From the NCBI GenBank assembly GCA_905221605.1, contig CAJNDS010000221.1, positions 1 to 27,500 of the forward strand: a DNA stretch of 27,500 bases. The letters are read 5' to 3'. Of this stretch, positions 16,139-23,765 are shown piece by piece (within the stretch, counting starts at the first letter, position 1; each line of letters starts with the position of its first letter). The translations under genes and the position numbers were made by a program. The DNA is from Symbiodinium natans. Its lineage: Eukaryota; Sar; Dinophyceae; Suessiales; Symbiodiniaceae. The notes beneath the pieces are model-generated. The model made no database searches and was not told the origin of the DNA. It saw nothing but the letters and a program-made list of their open reading frames with translations.

Positions 16139-16841
16139 GCTGAAGCTAGGCCCCAGTCAGTCAGATTGAAAGGCACAGAACAAAACGTCGTCCTGTCCAC
16201 TCTCAAACACTTCCGCCGTGCTTTCTCGAGCAGAGATAAGCAGTGCCCAATGGCCCAAGCGCGGGAAAGAGGCCGTCCAAGCACACCACCAATGTCATCC
16301 CCGAGCAGAATACATCTCCGCGGCCTTGTCTGAAGCGCAGGAAAGGCAAAGGATGTAGTGTGTGTACTTGGAGGTTCAGGGGTAGTTAGAAGTGGGATCA
16401 TAAGTAGGCAACTCTCAGTATAACTGATCATAAACTTATTGAGGGTACTTCTAACCCTGCTTATCATTACTATAATCGAACTAGCCCTGAACCTCCAAGT
16501 AAGATGTGTAAGTGAATGACACGTTTAAAGCACATAGTCCTCTGCTTGACGTCAGCATCGAGCTACTTGAAGACAAAGCTACAGCGGCTTTGACATGATG
16601 CGTTGAAAACTCCGACACGTCTGACCGGGACCGTGGCGGTAGGCCCCGCAAGGAACCACGCTTGCGACGCAGCCTGCAGCCTGTCGAAAGACCAACGCCA
16701 TGAGCTGGCAAAGCTGCCCGGCCGATTCCTGACAGCTTTGTGGAATTCCCTGGCGTGCGAGGCCTCGGCGGCGCGCAGGACGGCGCAGTGCACGCGCTCC
16801 ACCTCCGAGCGGGAGATGGGCACCTTGCGGGCCGAGAAAAG
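16135..16841 (-). CDS. Minus gene, two clean phase-0 exons
   Basis: Exon 16626-16841: 72 codons including SRSEVERVHCAVLRAAEA and SWRWSFDRLQAASQAWF, donor |GTCAGACG. Intron 16330-16625 (296 bp) contains a family A element. Exon 16135-16329: 65 codons after the acceptor TCCTGCGCTTCAG|, including CILLGDDIGGVLG and AIGHCLSLLEKARRK, with consensus donor CAG|GTGAGG. All three internal boundaries are phase 0, and the frames join without stops. Upstream a TTTAGGG (sense) array begins within 10 bp. More exons must exist on both sides. I cannot assign a family. Confidence 0.55.
16365..16501. mobile_element. MITE family A, copy 2, intact
   Basis: Perfect 17-bp inverted ends TACTTGGAGGTTCAGGG / CCCTGAACCTCCAAGTA. 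The outermost TA on both sides may be a TA target duplication. It lies inside the intron 16330-16625; here the splice sites are outside the element. Confidence 0.8.
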
Positions 16842-16849
16842 CTCAAAGT

Positions 16850-16928
16850 AACCCTAAACCCTAAACCAAACCCTAAACCCTAAACCCTAAACCCTAAGCC
16901 CTAAGCCCTAAACCCTAAACCCTAAACC
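16850..16928 (+). repeat. Interstitial telomere-like array
   Basis: About eleven units with variants CCCTAAACCAAA and CCCTAAG. Confidence 0.92.
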
Positions 16929-17065
16929 CCTACCAACATGTCCAGAGGCTCAGCCAAGATTCGGCAAGTGTCCCCAAGCCCTACTGAGGCCACATCCCGG
17001 CCTGAAAGTCGTCCACGAAGCGCAGCCCCAAGCGTTGGGCCTGAGGCACACCATCACACACCCAC

Positions 17066-17188
17066 CATAGGGGATAGGAGTACGGGACCCATGGGGATAT
17101 AGACCCTCTGAATAAGGTCCCTGTTCAAGAGAGCCACAACAGGGTGAAGAAGGGTTCCCTTCTAAGGGCCCCCCTCATCCTACCCTGG
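17066..17188. mobile_element. MITE-like element, family D, copy 2
   Basis: Near-identical to 3191-3314 over its full length (GGGGATATAGACCCTCTGAA, AAGGGTTCCCTTCTAAGGG). The left end has lost CCTAGG. A short exon-like minus frame (QRLGLRFVDDFQAGM) lies just below it at about 16985-17045. Confidence 0.7.
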
Positions 17189-17291
17189 ACCACTGATGAT
17201 GAACTGGTTGCTTGGCCAAAACGCCGGGAGGCACCCAAAACAGACAGGAAATAGGTCTCGGAGGGGCCGATACCCAAAGTTGCCCATCAGG

Positions 17292-17619
17292 TCTCAGATC
17301 ATCCGAGAAAGCCCTCCAGAAAGGCCTAAACCCACATAGTTAGAAGCCTACTTGCTTAGTATGGATTCCCTTGGACGAGCGGGCCGAGGTCCTGAGGTTT
17401 GGGGTGGGACCGTGCAACGCTCTAACCAACTAGGCCTTCAGCCAGACAACCCGAAAGCTTCTCGAACATCAGATTCCGAAACCTTGGAAACTGCTGACTG
17501 CAGCGTAGACCATCTCAGATCATGCGAGAAAGCCCTCCCCAAAAGGCCTAGACCCCCATAGTAAGCAGATGTAAGCAGCCTTTTTCAGAATGGGTTCCCT
17601 TGGACAAGCGGGCTGAGGT
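17292..17619. repeat. Direct duplication of about 100 bp
   Basis: 17292-17390 and 17513-17619 share TCTCAGATCAT, GAGAAAGCCCTCC, AAAGGCCTA, CATAGT and TTCCCTTGGACRAGCGGG in the same order, with a period of about 221. Not obviously coding; the function of the conserved blocks is unknown. Confidence 0.65.
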
Positions 17620-17747
17620 AAAGTCGTCCCAAGCCTTCGTCAGTCCTGTGGCAGGGCCGCCAGCGTTTCCAGGAAGCGAATCCACACGCTGGCGGACATC
17701 CGCAATCGAGCGCACGCCGCATCTGGGCAAATGCGGACATGCTCTTA

Positions 17748-18119
17748 TTACCCCGGATGTCCCAACATATGCTCAGCTATGATATACACAGCAAGCACTG
17801 GTTCTTGCCCCCGCTGCATCCCACAAAGCCTCAGCCACGTCTGCGCCAGCGCAGGGCCCACGCCGTGTATCCTGCTTTTGGCGCTGAGAACATGAGACTC
17901 CGAGGTCGGATGAGTTGCAAGGGACCCCCTTGAGACAAGCCTTGAGAAAACATGCCATGCGCCATGGCTTCGAGGACCTTCGAGGTGTCTCACAGAATGC
18001 CGCTGCCTGGTCATCTCGAGCAGAGCATGGACATCGGCATCCTGGCGCGGATGAATCGGAGCCCACGAGCCGAACTGAGCCATTCTTGACTCGCTCTTGA
18101 CGGTCCTTGCGGAAGCCAT
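17748..18119 (-). CDS. Small ORF, 123 residues, unknown
   Basis: Complete ATG-to-stop frame on the minus strand. Natural-looking stretches: DADVHALLEMTRQRH, HGAWHVFSRLVSRG, VLAVYIIAEHMLGHPG. An acceptor-like CGCGCCAG stands inside at about 18052, so the first 26 residues may be intron and this may be the 3' end of the gene whose exon lies at 18365-18478. A rival minus frame across 18010-18160 (EIQEKGCLQQADGFRKD) is also open. No family recognised. Confidence 0.4.
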   Translation of the reverse strand: MASARTVKSESRMAQFGSWAPIHPRQDADVHALLEMTRQRHSVRHLEGPRSHGAWHVFSRLVSRGSLATHPTSESHVLSAKSRIHGVGPALAQTWLRLCGMQRGQEPVLAVYIIAEHMLGHPG

Positions 18120-18364
18120 CGGCTTGCTGGAGGCAACCCTTCTCCTGGATCTCCTGAGCTCTCTTGGGGGGCTCTCTTTGGGAGCTCTCTTGGGGAGCTC
18201 GGATGGGGAGGTGGGGGGGCTGGCATTCCTTCTGTGACCTGCTACATCCTGAGCTGCTGCGACGTGCTGTCAAGTGTGAAAAGCCCCAGCTAGTGCCTGG
18301 CATTTCTGCACGAACTTCGGAGTCAGACCAGAATTTCGCAGTTCCTTCAAGCAGCAACTCTGAC

Positions 18365-18478
18365 ATGCGAAAGCAACGTGCTGACATGGAAGAACTCCTC
18401 GCGCTGCAACGCGCCACGCAGCTGGGCAACCAGCTGCTCGGCCTGATCGGCTTTAAGATCAGATCGAGGTAGACATGG
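18365..18478 (-). CDS. Helical exon, 38 codons, next to a family C element
   Basis: Acceptor ACAACCAG| at 18479 and donor |GTCAGAG at 18364; phase 0/0. Sequence includes KADQAEQLVAQLRGAL and QREEFFHVSTLLSH, strongly amphipathic-helix-like. The acceptor is supplied by the family C element; upstream, a frame ending CAT|GTGGGTGG would join in phase 0. Confidence 0.5.
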
Positions 18479-18598
18479 CTGGTTGTCAAAATTTTGGCCC
18501 CTTTTTGGGATCCCTATTATATCCCTATTATAATACGGCACCGAATATTTAGGGTACCCCAAGATAAGGGATCATAATTTTGACAACCACCCACATGG
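18473..18598. mobile_element. MITE family C, copy 2, probable intron
   Basis: Inverted ends TGGTTGTCAAAATT / AATTTTGACAACCA, flanked by ACATGG on both sides. Core GGGATCCCTATTATA and TAATACGGCACC as in the 13.3 kb copy. On the minus strand GT lies at the duplicated flank and AG at the element end (intron 18479-18594). Confidence 0.65.
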
Positions 18599-18791
18599 TT
18601 CAGAGGTGGCGTCCCATGAAAAAGCCGTAGAAGCTGGCAGAACCTGCTCAAAGCTCAAGATACTTCTATACTCCCCTTAGAACCTTAATAAGAATAATAT
18701 GTTTAATATCCTCTTGGGTTTTATATAAACAAAAATACAAAACAAAATTCCCATGGGGGATATAGACTTTCCGGCCTTCTTGTACTGCCAG

Positions 18792-18881
18792 GAACGCCAC
18801 TTGTCGCCACGCACCGCCCAGGCTGCAGCACAGGTGCGGAACCTCTTGTCAAAGAAACTGCACCCAGACCACGGCGGCCAC
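18792..18881 (+). CDS. J-domain (DnaJ-like) exon fragment
   Basis: Exactly 30 codons between the acceptor TGTACTGCCAG| and a possible GC donor (CCAC|GCCTTAAAC) that runs straight into a telomere array. The peptide carries TAQAAAQVRNLLSKKLHPDHGG: helix II of a J-domain followed by the HPD tripeptide that stimulates Hsp70 ATPase. Helix I should be in an earlier exon and helix III in a later one; neither was found with confidence. Known of the family: J-proteins are Hsp70 co-chaperones. The assignment rests on one short motif, but HPD in this helix context is quite specific. Confidence 0.5.
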
Positions 18882-18885
18882 GCCT

Positions 18886-18918
18886 TAAACCCTAAACCCT
18901 AAACCCTAACCCCTAAAC
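18886..18918 (+). repeat. Short telomere-like array
   Basis: Four to five units directly after the J-domain exon. Confidence 0.9.
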
Positions 18919-19091
18919 GCAAGCTGCCTCTGGAATCACTCTGGTCTGCCTGGCGACCTCCAACCTGAGGCCGGCGCTCTTCCACGATCTTTGCGCGGAG
19001 ATCATCCGGAGATGCGAACACACCCCACCTTGCTAGTCTGGCTTGAGGATTAAGCGAGACAGCCGGCACTGCCTGGCAACTCTAGGAAGGC

Positions 19092-19388
19092 TCAGGGCGC
19101 GGACCCCGGCTCGCCAACGCATTCGGCCAAGGTGTCGAGCTTGTTCGACACCTTGACAAAGCCATCGACCAGCTGTTCCGGGGCGAGAACGTTCAGTACG
19201 CGTTTCACCTTGTGCCCCAACGTGGCCTGTTGAGGCTCCTTCTTGATGGACAGCTGCGTCGAAGCTCCTTGACCAAACTCAGGCACAAGTAAGACGTACA
19301 CCGTTGGTTCAAAACGTAAAGAGCCGAATAAAGAGCAACCTGCATATTGCATGGAGTCCTTCTTTCCTTTGCGGCGGTTCGGTGCCAT
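19092..19388 (-). CDS. Small basic protein, 98 residues, unknown
   Basis: Complete frame from ATG (MAPNRRKGKKDSMQY) to TGA. The C-terminal half is convincing (VKRVLNVLAPEQLVDGF, VKVSNKLDTLAECVG). The middle is T-rich and could be a 74-bp intron (CAG|GTTGCTC ... TTGGTCAAG|GAG). Basic N-terminus, no signal peptide or membrane helix. A heptamer array starts about 30 bp upstream of the ATG. Confidence 0.45.
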   Translation of the reverse strand: MAPNRRKGKKDSMQYAGCSLFGSLRFEPTVYVLLVPEFGQGASTQLSIKKEPQQATLGHKVKRVLNVLAPEQLVDGFVKVSNKLDTLAECVGEPGSAP

Positions 19389-19416
19389 CGCCCTGGCGCG
19401 AACCCAAACTGGAATC

Positions 19417-19484
19417 TCAACCCTAAACCCCTAAACCCTATACCCTAACCCCTAAACCCTAAACCCCCTGAACCCTGAACCCTA
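19417..19484 (+). repeat. Interstitial telomere-like array
   Basis: About nine units with variants (CCCTATA, CCCTAAC, CCCTGAA). Confidence 0.9.
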
Positions 19485-19679
19485 CACTGCCTTGCCTCGG
19501 CCACGGGGCACCAAGCATAGCGCACCTCCAGAGGAACAGAGATCTGCGGAGCGTTGCGGGGGATTAATTCAAAAAAACGCCAACGCTGTCGCGATGCAAC
19601 AATTGTAGTATCTACTAGTATTAGTACTAGTACTGATATTGATACTCATATTAAGAAGCATTGAGTTCGCTATGTTTCA

Positions 19680-19730
19680 ACCCTAAACCCTAAAACCCTA
19701 AAACCCTAAACCCCAAACCCCAAACCCTAA
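19680..19730 (+). repeat. Interstitial telomere-like array
   Basis: Six to seven units with CCCCAAA and CCCTAAAA variants; it abuts the BRCT exon. Confidence 0.9.
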
Positions 19731-19731
19731 C

Positions 19732-19818
19732 TTGAATCCGCCTCCGGCAGGCGGCGCCCCAGCGCCAGGGACTCGCAGACCCAGGCGTCGGTGACCACCG
19801 CCTCGGAGCGATGCGGGG
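19732..19818 (-). CDS. BRCT-domain exon (C-terminal helix)
   Basis: Acceptor CCACAAGTGCAG| at 19819; donor formed where the exon meets the telomere array (TTCAA|GTTAGGG). The 87-bp exon reads EAVVTDAWVCESLALGRRLP with an acidic residue after it. This is the hallmark end of a BRCT repeat: VV(T/S)..W(V/L)..S...G..LPE. BRCT domains bind phosphopeptides and are typical of DNA-damage and replication proteins (family knowledge). The rest of the gene was not located; the upstream intron holds an AT/GAT microsatellite. Confidence 0.6.
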
Positions 19819-19839
19819 CTGCACTTGTGGTAGTTATTA

Positions 19840-19935
19840 ATAATAATAAATAAGAAACATAAATATGATAGTAATGATGATGATGATGATGATAATGATA
19901 GTGATAGTGATAATGATAATAATAAGAGTAGAGCA
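19840..19935. repeat. AAT/GAT microsatellite
   Basis: (AAT)n, (GAT)n and GATAGT units, in the probable intron upstream of the BRCT exon. Confidence 0.9.
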
Positions 19936-20073
19936 CTTGTACGAATAGAAGAAGTTGGACAGTTGGAATCGTCAGAATTTATGACTTACTGCAACTGTTA
20001 TAGTTCTGTATACTTAGTATGTTCTAATACAATAATACTAGTAGAGAAAGACCCAACCAGAGTTGGAAAAGCT

Positions 20074-20245
20074 TCCTGGTGCACGGTCAAGCAGCTTTGA
20101 AGCCAGAGCCATTCTTGGCCTCGGTGCGACATCAGCTGTCGCAGAAGAAATTTTGCCGTGATCCCGCTCTCTTGCGCGTGACTGGTGCACAAAATGCCAA
20201 GCGTCGTCTGGGTAGTCTCGCATCAGCATGGCCCTGCAGCGCAAC
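20074..20245 (+). CDS. Exon-like segment, unknown
   Basis: Plus frame with KPEPFLASVRHQLSQKKF and NAKRRLGSLASAW, open until the TTTAGGG array. Minus frames over the same bases are also open, so the strand is a judgement from residue usage. Splice sites not fixed. Confidence 0.35.
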
Positions 20246-20305
20246 GGCTTTAGGGTTTAAGGTTTGGGGTTTAGGGGTTTAGGTTTTAGGGTTTGGGGTT
20301 TAGGG
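20246..20305 (-). repeat. Degenerate TTTAGGG array
   Basis: Seven to eight units with insertions (TTTAAGG, TTTAGGGG). Confidence 0.88.
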
Positions 20306-20429
20306 GAACCATCGGACAATCAGTCATACCGGCAATGTGAAGCAATCCGGACCTTGGCAATTGACCTGCCACTACGACGTGAGTCACCGTCTCATCCCAG
20401 GACTCACGAAGGTTGCCTGCATGATGCAG

Positions 20430-20736
20430 GCAGTTAGGTCGGTGCAACGGGTGGTGCCAACTGAAATGTGTGATCTTCACATACAGTCGATGCACAGCTC
20501 CTTCCAAAAAAAACTGCACTGGCAAAGCGAAGCTCCCAAAAGCCCAGGACAGCGTCGCCCAGGAGAAACCAGAGAAGACCAGCGCATTCAATTCCCGCAC
20601 ACATGTCATTGTGCCCCTGCAGCGAGCCTCCAGCTTCGCAGATTCGATCCTGCAGCATGAAGCCCTAACCGAACCCTACGACCCTGGGATGCCAGAGAGA
20701 GGATCTGCAGGGCCTGCAGAAGCTGCCTCCGCGTAG
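20430..20736 (+). CDS. 3' exon of an unknown plus gene
   Basis: Acceptor-like GCATGATGCAG| at 20429; frame ends at TAG 20734-20736. The second half is natural: AQEKPEKTSAFNSRTHVI, PLQRASSFADSILQHEAL. A second plus frame is also open over most of it. Internal CAG sites at about 20542-20560 could be the true acceptor. Confidence 0.4.
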
Positions 20737-20800
20737 AAGACATGGCCCCTCCTCAAGAGCCAACGAGCCAGTTCTGAGCAGCTCTTGGGCCCTCTTCGGA

Positions 20801-20905
20801 TCCCTAAACCCTAAACCCTAAACCCTAAACCCTAAACCCTAAACCCTAAACCCTAAACCCTAAACCCTAAACCCTAAACGGCCCTAAACCCTAAACCCTA
20901 AGCCC
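20801..20905 (+). repeat. Interstitial telomere-like array
   Basis: About fifteen CCCTAAA units, interrupted by GGC near the right end; 65 bp after the stop of the plus gene. Confidence 0.93.
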
Positions 20906-20924
20906 TCCTTTTCCTTTGCCCTTC

Positions 20925-21252
20925 ACGTCCTCGGCTACAGAGCAGTAGAGCACAGCCGTCGAAGATCTGCTTGCAGTCCTTGGCTGCTGCCTGGCACACC
21001 TGGCACGTTCTTGAAAGGGAAGCCTTTGACTGACAATGAGGGAAGTAGGGCCCTACGTATACCCTTTAAGGGAGAATGTGTAGGGCCCTGTGTATACCCT
21101 TTAAGGGATTCTATCGGGTACCTCATTCCCCCATTCCCTACCAGAGTCAGCCAGACAAGGACCGGAGCAGGTGGCAAAGACCCTTGTGCCTCCTTTTGGT
21201 TGCCGACGTTGCCGGAAAGCTGCGGCTTGGCCAGAACTCCCTGCACCTTCAG
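20925..21252 (-). CDS. Two exon-like segments around an element
   Basis: Upstream segment about 21165-21252 (VQGVLAKPQLSGNVGNQKE) starts right after the large heptamer array. Downstream segment about 20925-20999 follows the acceptor GAACGTGCCAG| (CQAAAKDCKQIFDGCALL). The 21040-21145 element lies between them. Phases were not resolved. Unknown family. Confidence 0.35.
21040..21145. mobile_element. Element with internal duplication
   Basis: TAGGGCCCT(AC)GTATACCCTTTAAGG occurs twice (about 21047-21070 and 21080-21104), then TCGGGTACCTCATTCCCCC. The ends (GAGGGAAGTAGGG / CCCTACC) are only roughly inverted. Confidence 0.4.
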
Positions 21253-21656
21253 GTCAGGGTTTAGGGTTTAGGGTTTAGGGTTTAGGGTTTAGGGTTTAGG
21301 GTTTAGGGTTTAGGGTTTAGGGTTTAGGGTTTAGGGTTTAGGGTTTAGTTTTAGGGTTTAGGGTTTAGGGTTTAGGGTTTAGGGTTTAGGGTTTAGGGTT
21401 TAGGGTTTAGGGTTTAGGGTTTAGGGTTTAGGGTTTAGGGTTTAGGGTTTAGGGTTTAGGGTTTAGGGTTTAGGGTTTAGGGTTTAGGGTTAGGTTAGGG
21501 TTTAGGGTTTAGGGTTTAGGGTTTAGGGTTTAGGGTTTAGGGTTTAGGGTTTAGGGTTTAGGGTTTAGGGTTTAGGGTTTAGGGTTTAGGGTTTAGGGTT
21601 TAGGGTTTACGGGTTAGGGCTTAGGGTTTAGAGTTTAGGGCTTAGGGTCTAGGGGT
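21253..21656 (-). repeat. Longest interstitial telomere array, about 57 units
   Basis: About 400 bp of TTTAGGG, almost uniform for 350 bp. Three interruptions: TTTAGTTTTAGGG near 21346, TTAGGTTAGGG near 21490 and variants after 21608. Uniformity suggests recent expansion. Confidence 0.97.
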
Positions 21657-21662
21657 TTGAAG

Positions 21663-21911
21663 ACGCTGGAGACTCAGCGTAAGGGTCTGCTCTTCTGCAA
21701 CCACGATGATCCTTACACATACATTCTTGCTACCGAACGCGTGGTGCACGCGTGCAGTGTGGTCGGAGTTGTGTGGGACGAGGGCCTGCCTCGTCCGTCT
21801 TGCTGCGTTTCTGGGGAGCACAGGCCCCCGAAGGCTCTGCTGCCTGTCGTTTGCTTGGACGCAGAGCCTCACAAAACAGAGCTTGAGATCGAACCTTACC
21901 CTCACAAAACA
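21663..21911 (+). CDS. Long exon-like segment, unknown
   Basis: One plus frame runs from the end of the array to an AT-rich tract: LLFCNHDDPYTYILATERVV, VVWDEGLPRPSCC, PKALLPVVCLDAEPH. About 80 residues, the most convincing frame in the 20-22 kb interval. Acceptor candidate TTTGAAG|; the 3' end is not defined. Not recognised. Confidence 0.45.
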
Positions 21912-22030
21912 ATATAATAATATAATAACACAATAAATAGCAATGTAAAAATGTAATAGTATAATGATATAATCATACAGTAATTTAACAATATACTATA
22001 ATAGTAGAATGAACTTGATATAATAACTCA
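21912..22030. repeat. AT-rich spacer
   Basis: Imperfect ATAAT/TAATA repeats; no gene. Confidence 0.7.
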
Positions 22031-22255
22031 ATACTGGCTTGCTGGTCCTGAAAGCCCGGCTTGCTCATCGCTCGAGGAGGCTCTTCTCCATGGAGAGGCT
22101 CCTCTGGATCCCCAGAGATCACAAGATGTGCGGCCATGCCCACAACACACTGGGAGCAACAGCAAAACCAGCATGTCCTGCGCACTTGATGCCTGCAACC
22201 CATGCCCGGAGTAGACCCAAGAAGTGAAGCTGTCGAGCTCCATGGCGCCCGCATT
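22031..22255 (-). CDS. Exon-like segment, unknown
   Basis: Two minus frames compete: one with an ATG at about 22242 (MELDSFTSWVYSGHG, then a hydrophobic run LVLLLLPVCC); the other with AAHLVISGDPEEPLHGEEP and an acceptor-like GGGCTTTCAG. Cannot choose between them. Confidence 0.3.
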
Positions 22256-22290
22256 CCTTGCTTGGCAAGATTCCAGCCAAACCAAACAAG

Positions 22291-22330
22291 CCCCTAAACC
22301 CTAAATCCTAAACCCTAAACCCTAAACCCA
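22291..22330 (+). repeat. Short telomere-like array
   Basis: Five to six units; it starts at the donor of the adjacent minus exon. Confidence 0.9.
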
Positions 22331-22331
22331 C

Positions 22332-22436
22332 CAAGCCATCCAAGCCAAAGTTCTTCTCGGCACGTGCAAACAGCGCGGACAGGAGTGATGCTCGGGCTTC
22401 GTGGCCCAGCGAGCGCAGAAACTGGGACAGATCCGC
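22332..22436 (-). CDS. Helical exon of exactly 35 codons between telomere arrays
   Basis: Acceptor AAGCCTGCAG| at 22437; donor TTG|GTGGGTTTAGGG at 22331, so the GT sits at the junction with the heptamers. Phase 0/0. Peptide: ADLSQFLRSLGHEARASLL, then ALFARAEKNFGLDGL. Very protein-like, helical, family not recognised. Heptamers flank it on both sides in opposite orientations. Confidence 0.5.
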
Positions 22437-22452
22437 CTGCAGGCTTGCCAAA

Positions 22453-22565
22453 GGCTTAGGGTTTAGGGTTTAGGGTTTAGGGCTTAGGGCTTAGGGCTTA
22501 GGGTTTAGGGTTTAGGGTTTAGGGTTTAGGGTTTGGGGTTTGGGGTTTAGGGTTTAGGGTTTAGG
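22453..22565 (-). repeat. Interstitial telomere-like array
   Basis: About sixteen units including three consecutive CTTAGGG variants, which also occur in the array at 22878-22953. Confidence 0.93.
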
Positions 22566-22690
22566 ATGCCGACAGCGTCAGGTTTCCCCTTTGGGGGGTT
22601 TGTGATATTGGGGCTTAAGGGGGTACCCTATAGGGGTCCTTAGAAAAAAGGGGATCCTACTCTTTGAAATCTATTTTTAGGAGCCCCTTT
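22566..22690. mobile_element. Family B element joined to a telomere array (unit 1)
   Basis: Linker GATGCCGACAGCGTCAGGTT, then GGGGGGTTTGTGATATTGGG and the family core. Same array-linker-element order as at 22878-23045. Confidence 0.6.
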
Positions 22691-22696
22691 TTCTCG

Positions 22697-22763
22697 CCCT
22701 AGACCCTAAACCCTAAACCCTAAACCCTAAACCCTCAACCCTAAACCCTAAACCCTAAACCCC
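22697..22763 (+). repeat. Interstitial telomere-like array
   Basis: Nine CCCTAAA units. Confidence 0.92.
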
Positions 22764-22769
22764 CCAAAT

Positions 22770-22853
22770 TTTCCCTCCTGACAACTTGCACGCGGCTCCA
22801 GCCTGGGAGATGCCCCGGCGGCCCTGGGCGCACTGGGCGAACACCTGCGTCAC
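22770..22853 (+). CDS. Short exon-like segment
   Basis: Plus frame GSSLGDAPAALGALGEHLR, donor CGTCAC|GTAACGG. Small and Ala-rich, unknown product; the upstream intron would carry sense CCCTAAA. Confidence 0.35.
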
Positions 22854-22877
22854 GTAACGGGCTGAGACACTCAGAAT

Positions 22878-22953
22878 AGGGTTTAGGGTTTAGGGTTTAG
22901 GGTTCAGGGTTTAGGGTTTAGGGCTTAGGGCTTAGGGTTCAGGGTTTAGGGTG
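22878..22953 (-). repeat. Interstitial telomere-like array
   Basis: About ten units with CTTAGGG and TTCAGGG variants. Confidence 0.92.
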
Positions 22954-23045
22954 CCAACAACATCACGTTTCCCATTTCGGGGGTTTACGATATTGGGTCT
23001 TAGGGGTACCTTATAGGGGGCCTTACTATAAGGGGATCCTATTAC
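22954..23045. mobile_element. Family B element joined to a telomere array (unit 2)
   Basis: Linker GTGCCAACAACATCACGTTT, then CGGGGGTTTACGATATTGGG and GGGGTACCTTATAGGGGG. Diverged copy of 22566-22690. Confidence 0.6.
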
Positions 23046-23175
23046 TACTACGACGATGTAAAAAGAGATACTGAAAGAAGAGTAAAATAGCAAAACTGTA
23101 GCAATATATAATGGTGATAGAATATATTCATACTAAGAGTAAAATAACAAAACAAGGAATGTAAGAACTAAGATG
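23046..23175. repeat. AT-rich spacer
   Basis: AGAGTAAAATA(G/A)CAAAAC occurs twice (about 23080 and 23138); no gene. Confidence 0.6.
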
Positions 23176-23269
23176 GTGTGAAAAGCAGGAGCTTGGTCAT
23201 GCTTGTGCTTGTGGTCGACCGTCACTCCTCCCCACAGTGCCCACCCACCCCCAATCGCGAGTTAAATCT

Positions 23270-23368
23270 TAGGGCTTTAGGGTTGAGGGCTTCGGGTTTA
23301 GGGTTTAGGGTTGAGGGTTGAGGGTTTAGGGTTTAGGGTTTAGGGTTTTAGGTTTTAAGGTTTAGGGG
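23270..23368 (-). repeat. Degenerate TTTAGGG array
   Basis: Twelve or more units with TTGAGGG variants; it begins 12 bp after the donor of the minus exon that follows. Confidence 0.9.
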
Positions 23369-23380
23369 TTGTCACCTTAC

Positions 23381-23455
23381 CGACTCCAACCACCGCCTCT
23401 TCGCAGCGCCGTTTTGCGTCTCGTGGTCCAAGGCCTGTGCCAATCGCCTCGCGGC
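23381..23455 (-). CDS. Exon-like segment with consensus donor
   Basis: Ends GGAGTCG|GTAAGGTGAC on the minus strand, after which heptamers in CCCTAAA sense fill the intron. Most natural frame: LGPRDAKRRCEEAVVGVG. Upstream limit unclear. Confidence 0.4.
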
Positions 23456-23460
23456 ACCAC

Positions 23461-23565
23461 GAGGTCATTTATTATTGTATTGGTATACTACTGTATTATT
23501 TTATTTGTGTACTACTATATTATCATATTAGTATACTACTATATTATTCTATTCGTATACTAGTT
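23461..23565. repeat. AT tandem repeat, unit about 36 bp
   Basis: TTATTNTATTNGTATACTAC-type unit occurs nearly three times. Confidence 0.8.
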
Positions 23566-23634
23566 TATGGAGACGGCGCCTCGAAGAGGCCGTGCGAGTA
23601 ACCACAATTTCTGGGGCTCGGGGTGGGGTGGGGG

Positions 23635-23636
<2 letters not shown>

Positions 23637-23666
<30 letters not shown>
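23637..23666. repeat. Poly-G homopolymer of 30 bases
   Basis: Preceded by GGGGTGGGGTGGGGGTTGG; the mirror partner in composition of the poly-C tract at 13.2 kb. Confidence 0.92.
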
Positions 23667-23667
<1 letters not shown>

Positions 23668-23765
23668 AATCACGTGACTTGGGACTTCACACCTGCAACT
23701 CCAAAGCCTGAACCCCACTAATCCCCAAAGGCCTAAACCCTTGCTGTTTACTTCGGGGTTTATAA

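Noticed and set aside
17773-18489. 238-codon minus frame
   Set aside because: It overlaps two better minus frames (18365-18478 and 17748-18119) and runs through an AT/GC-skewed element edge. Only the part around 18085-18160 looks at all natural.
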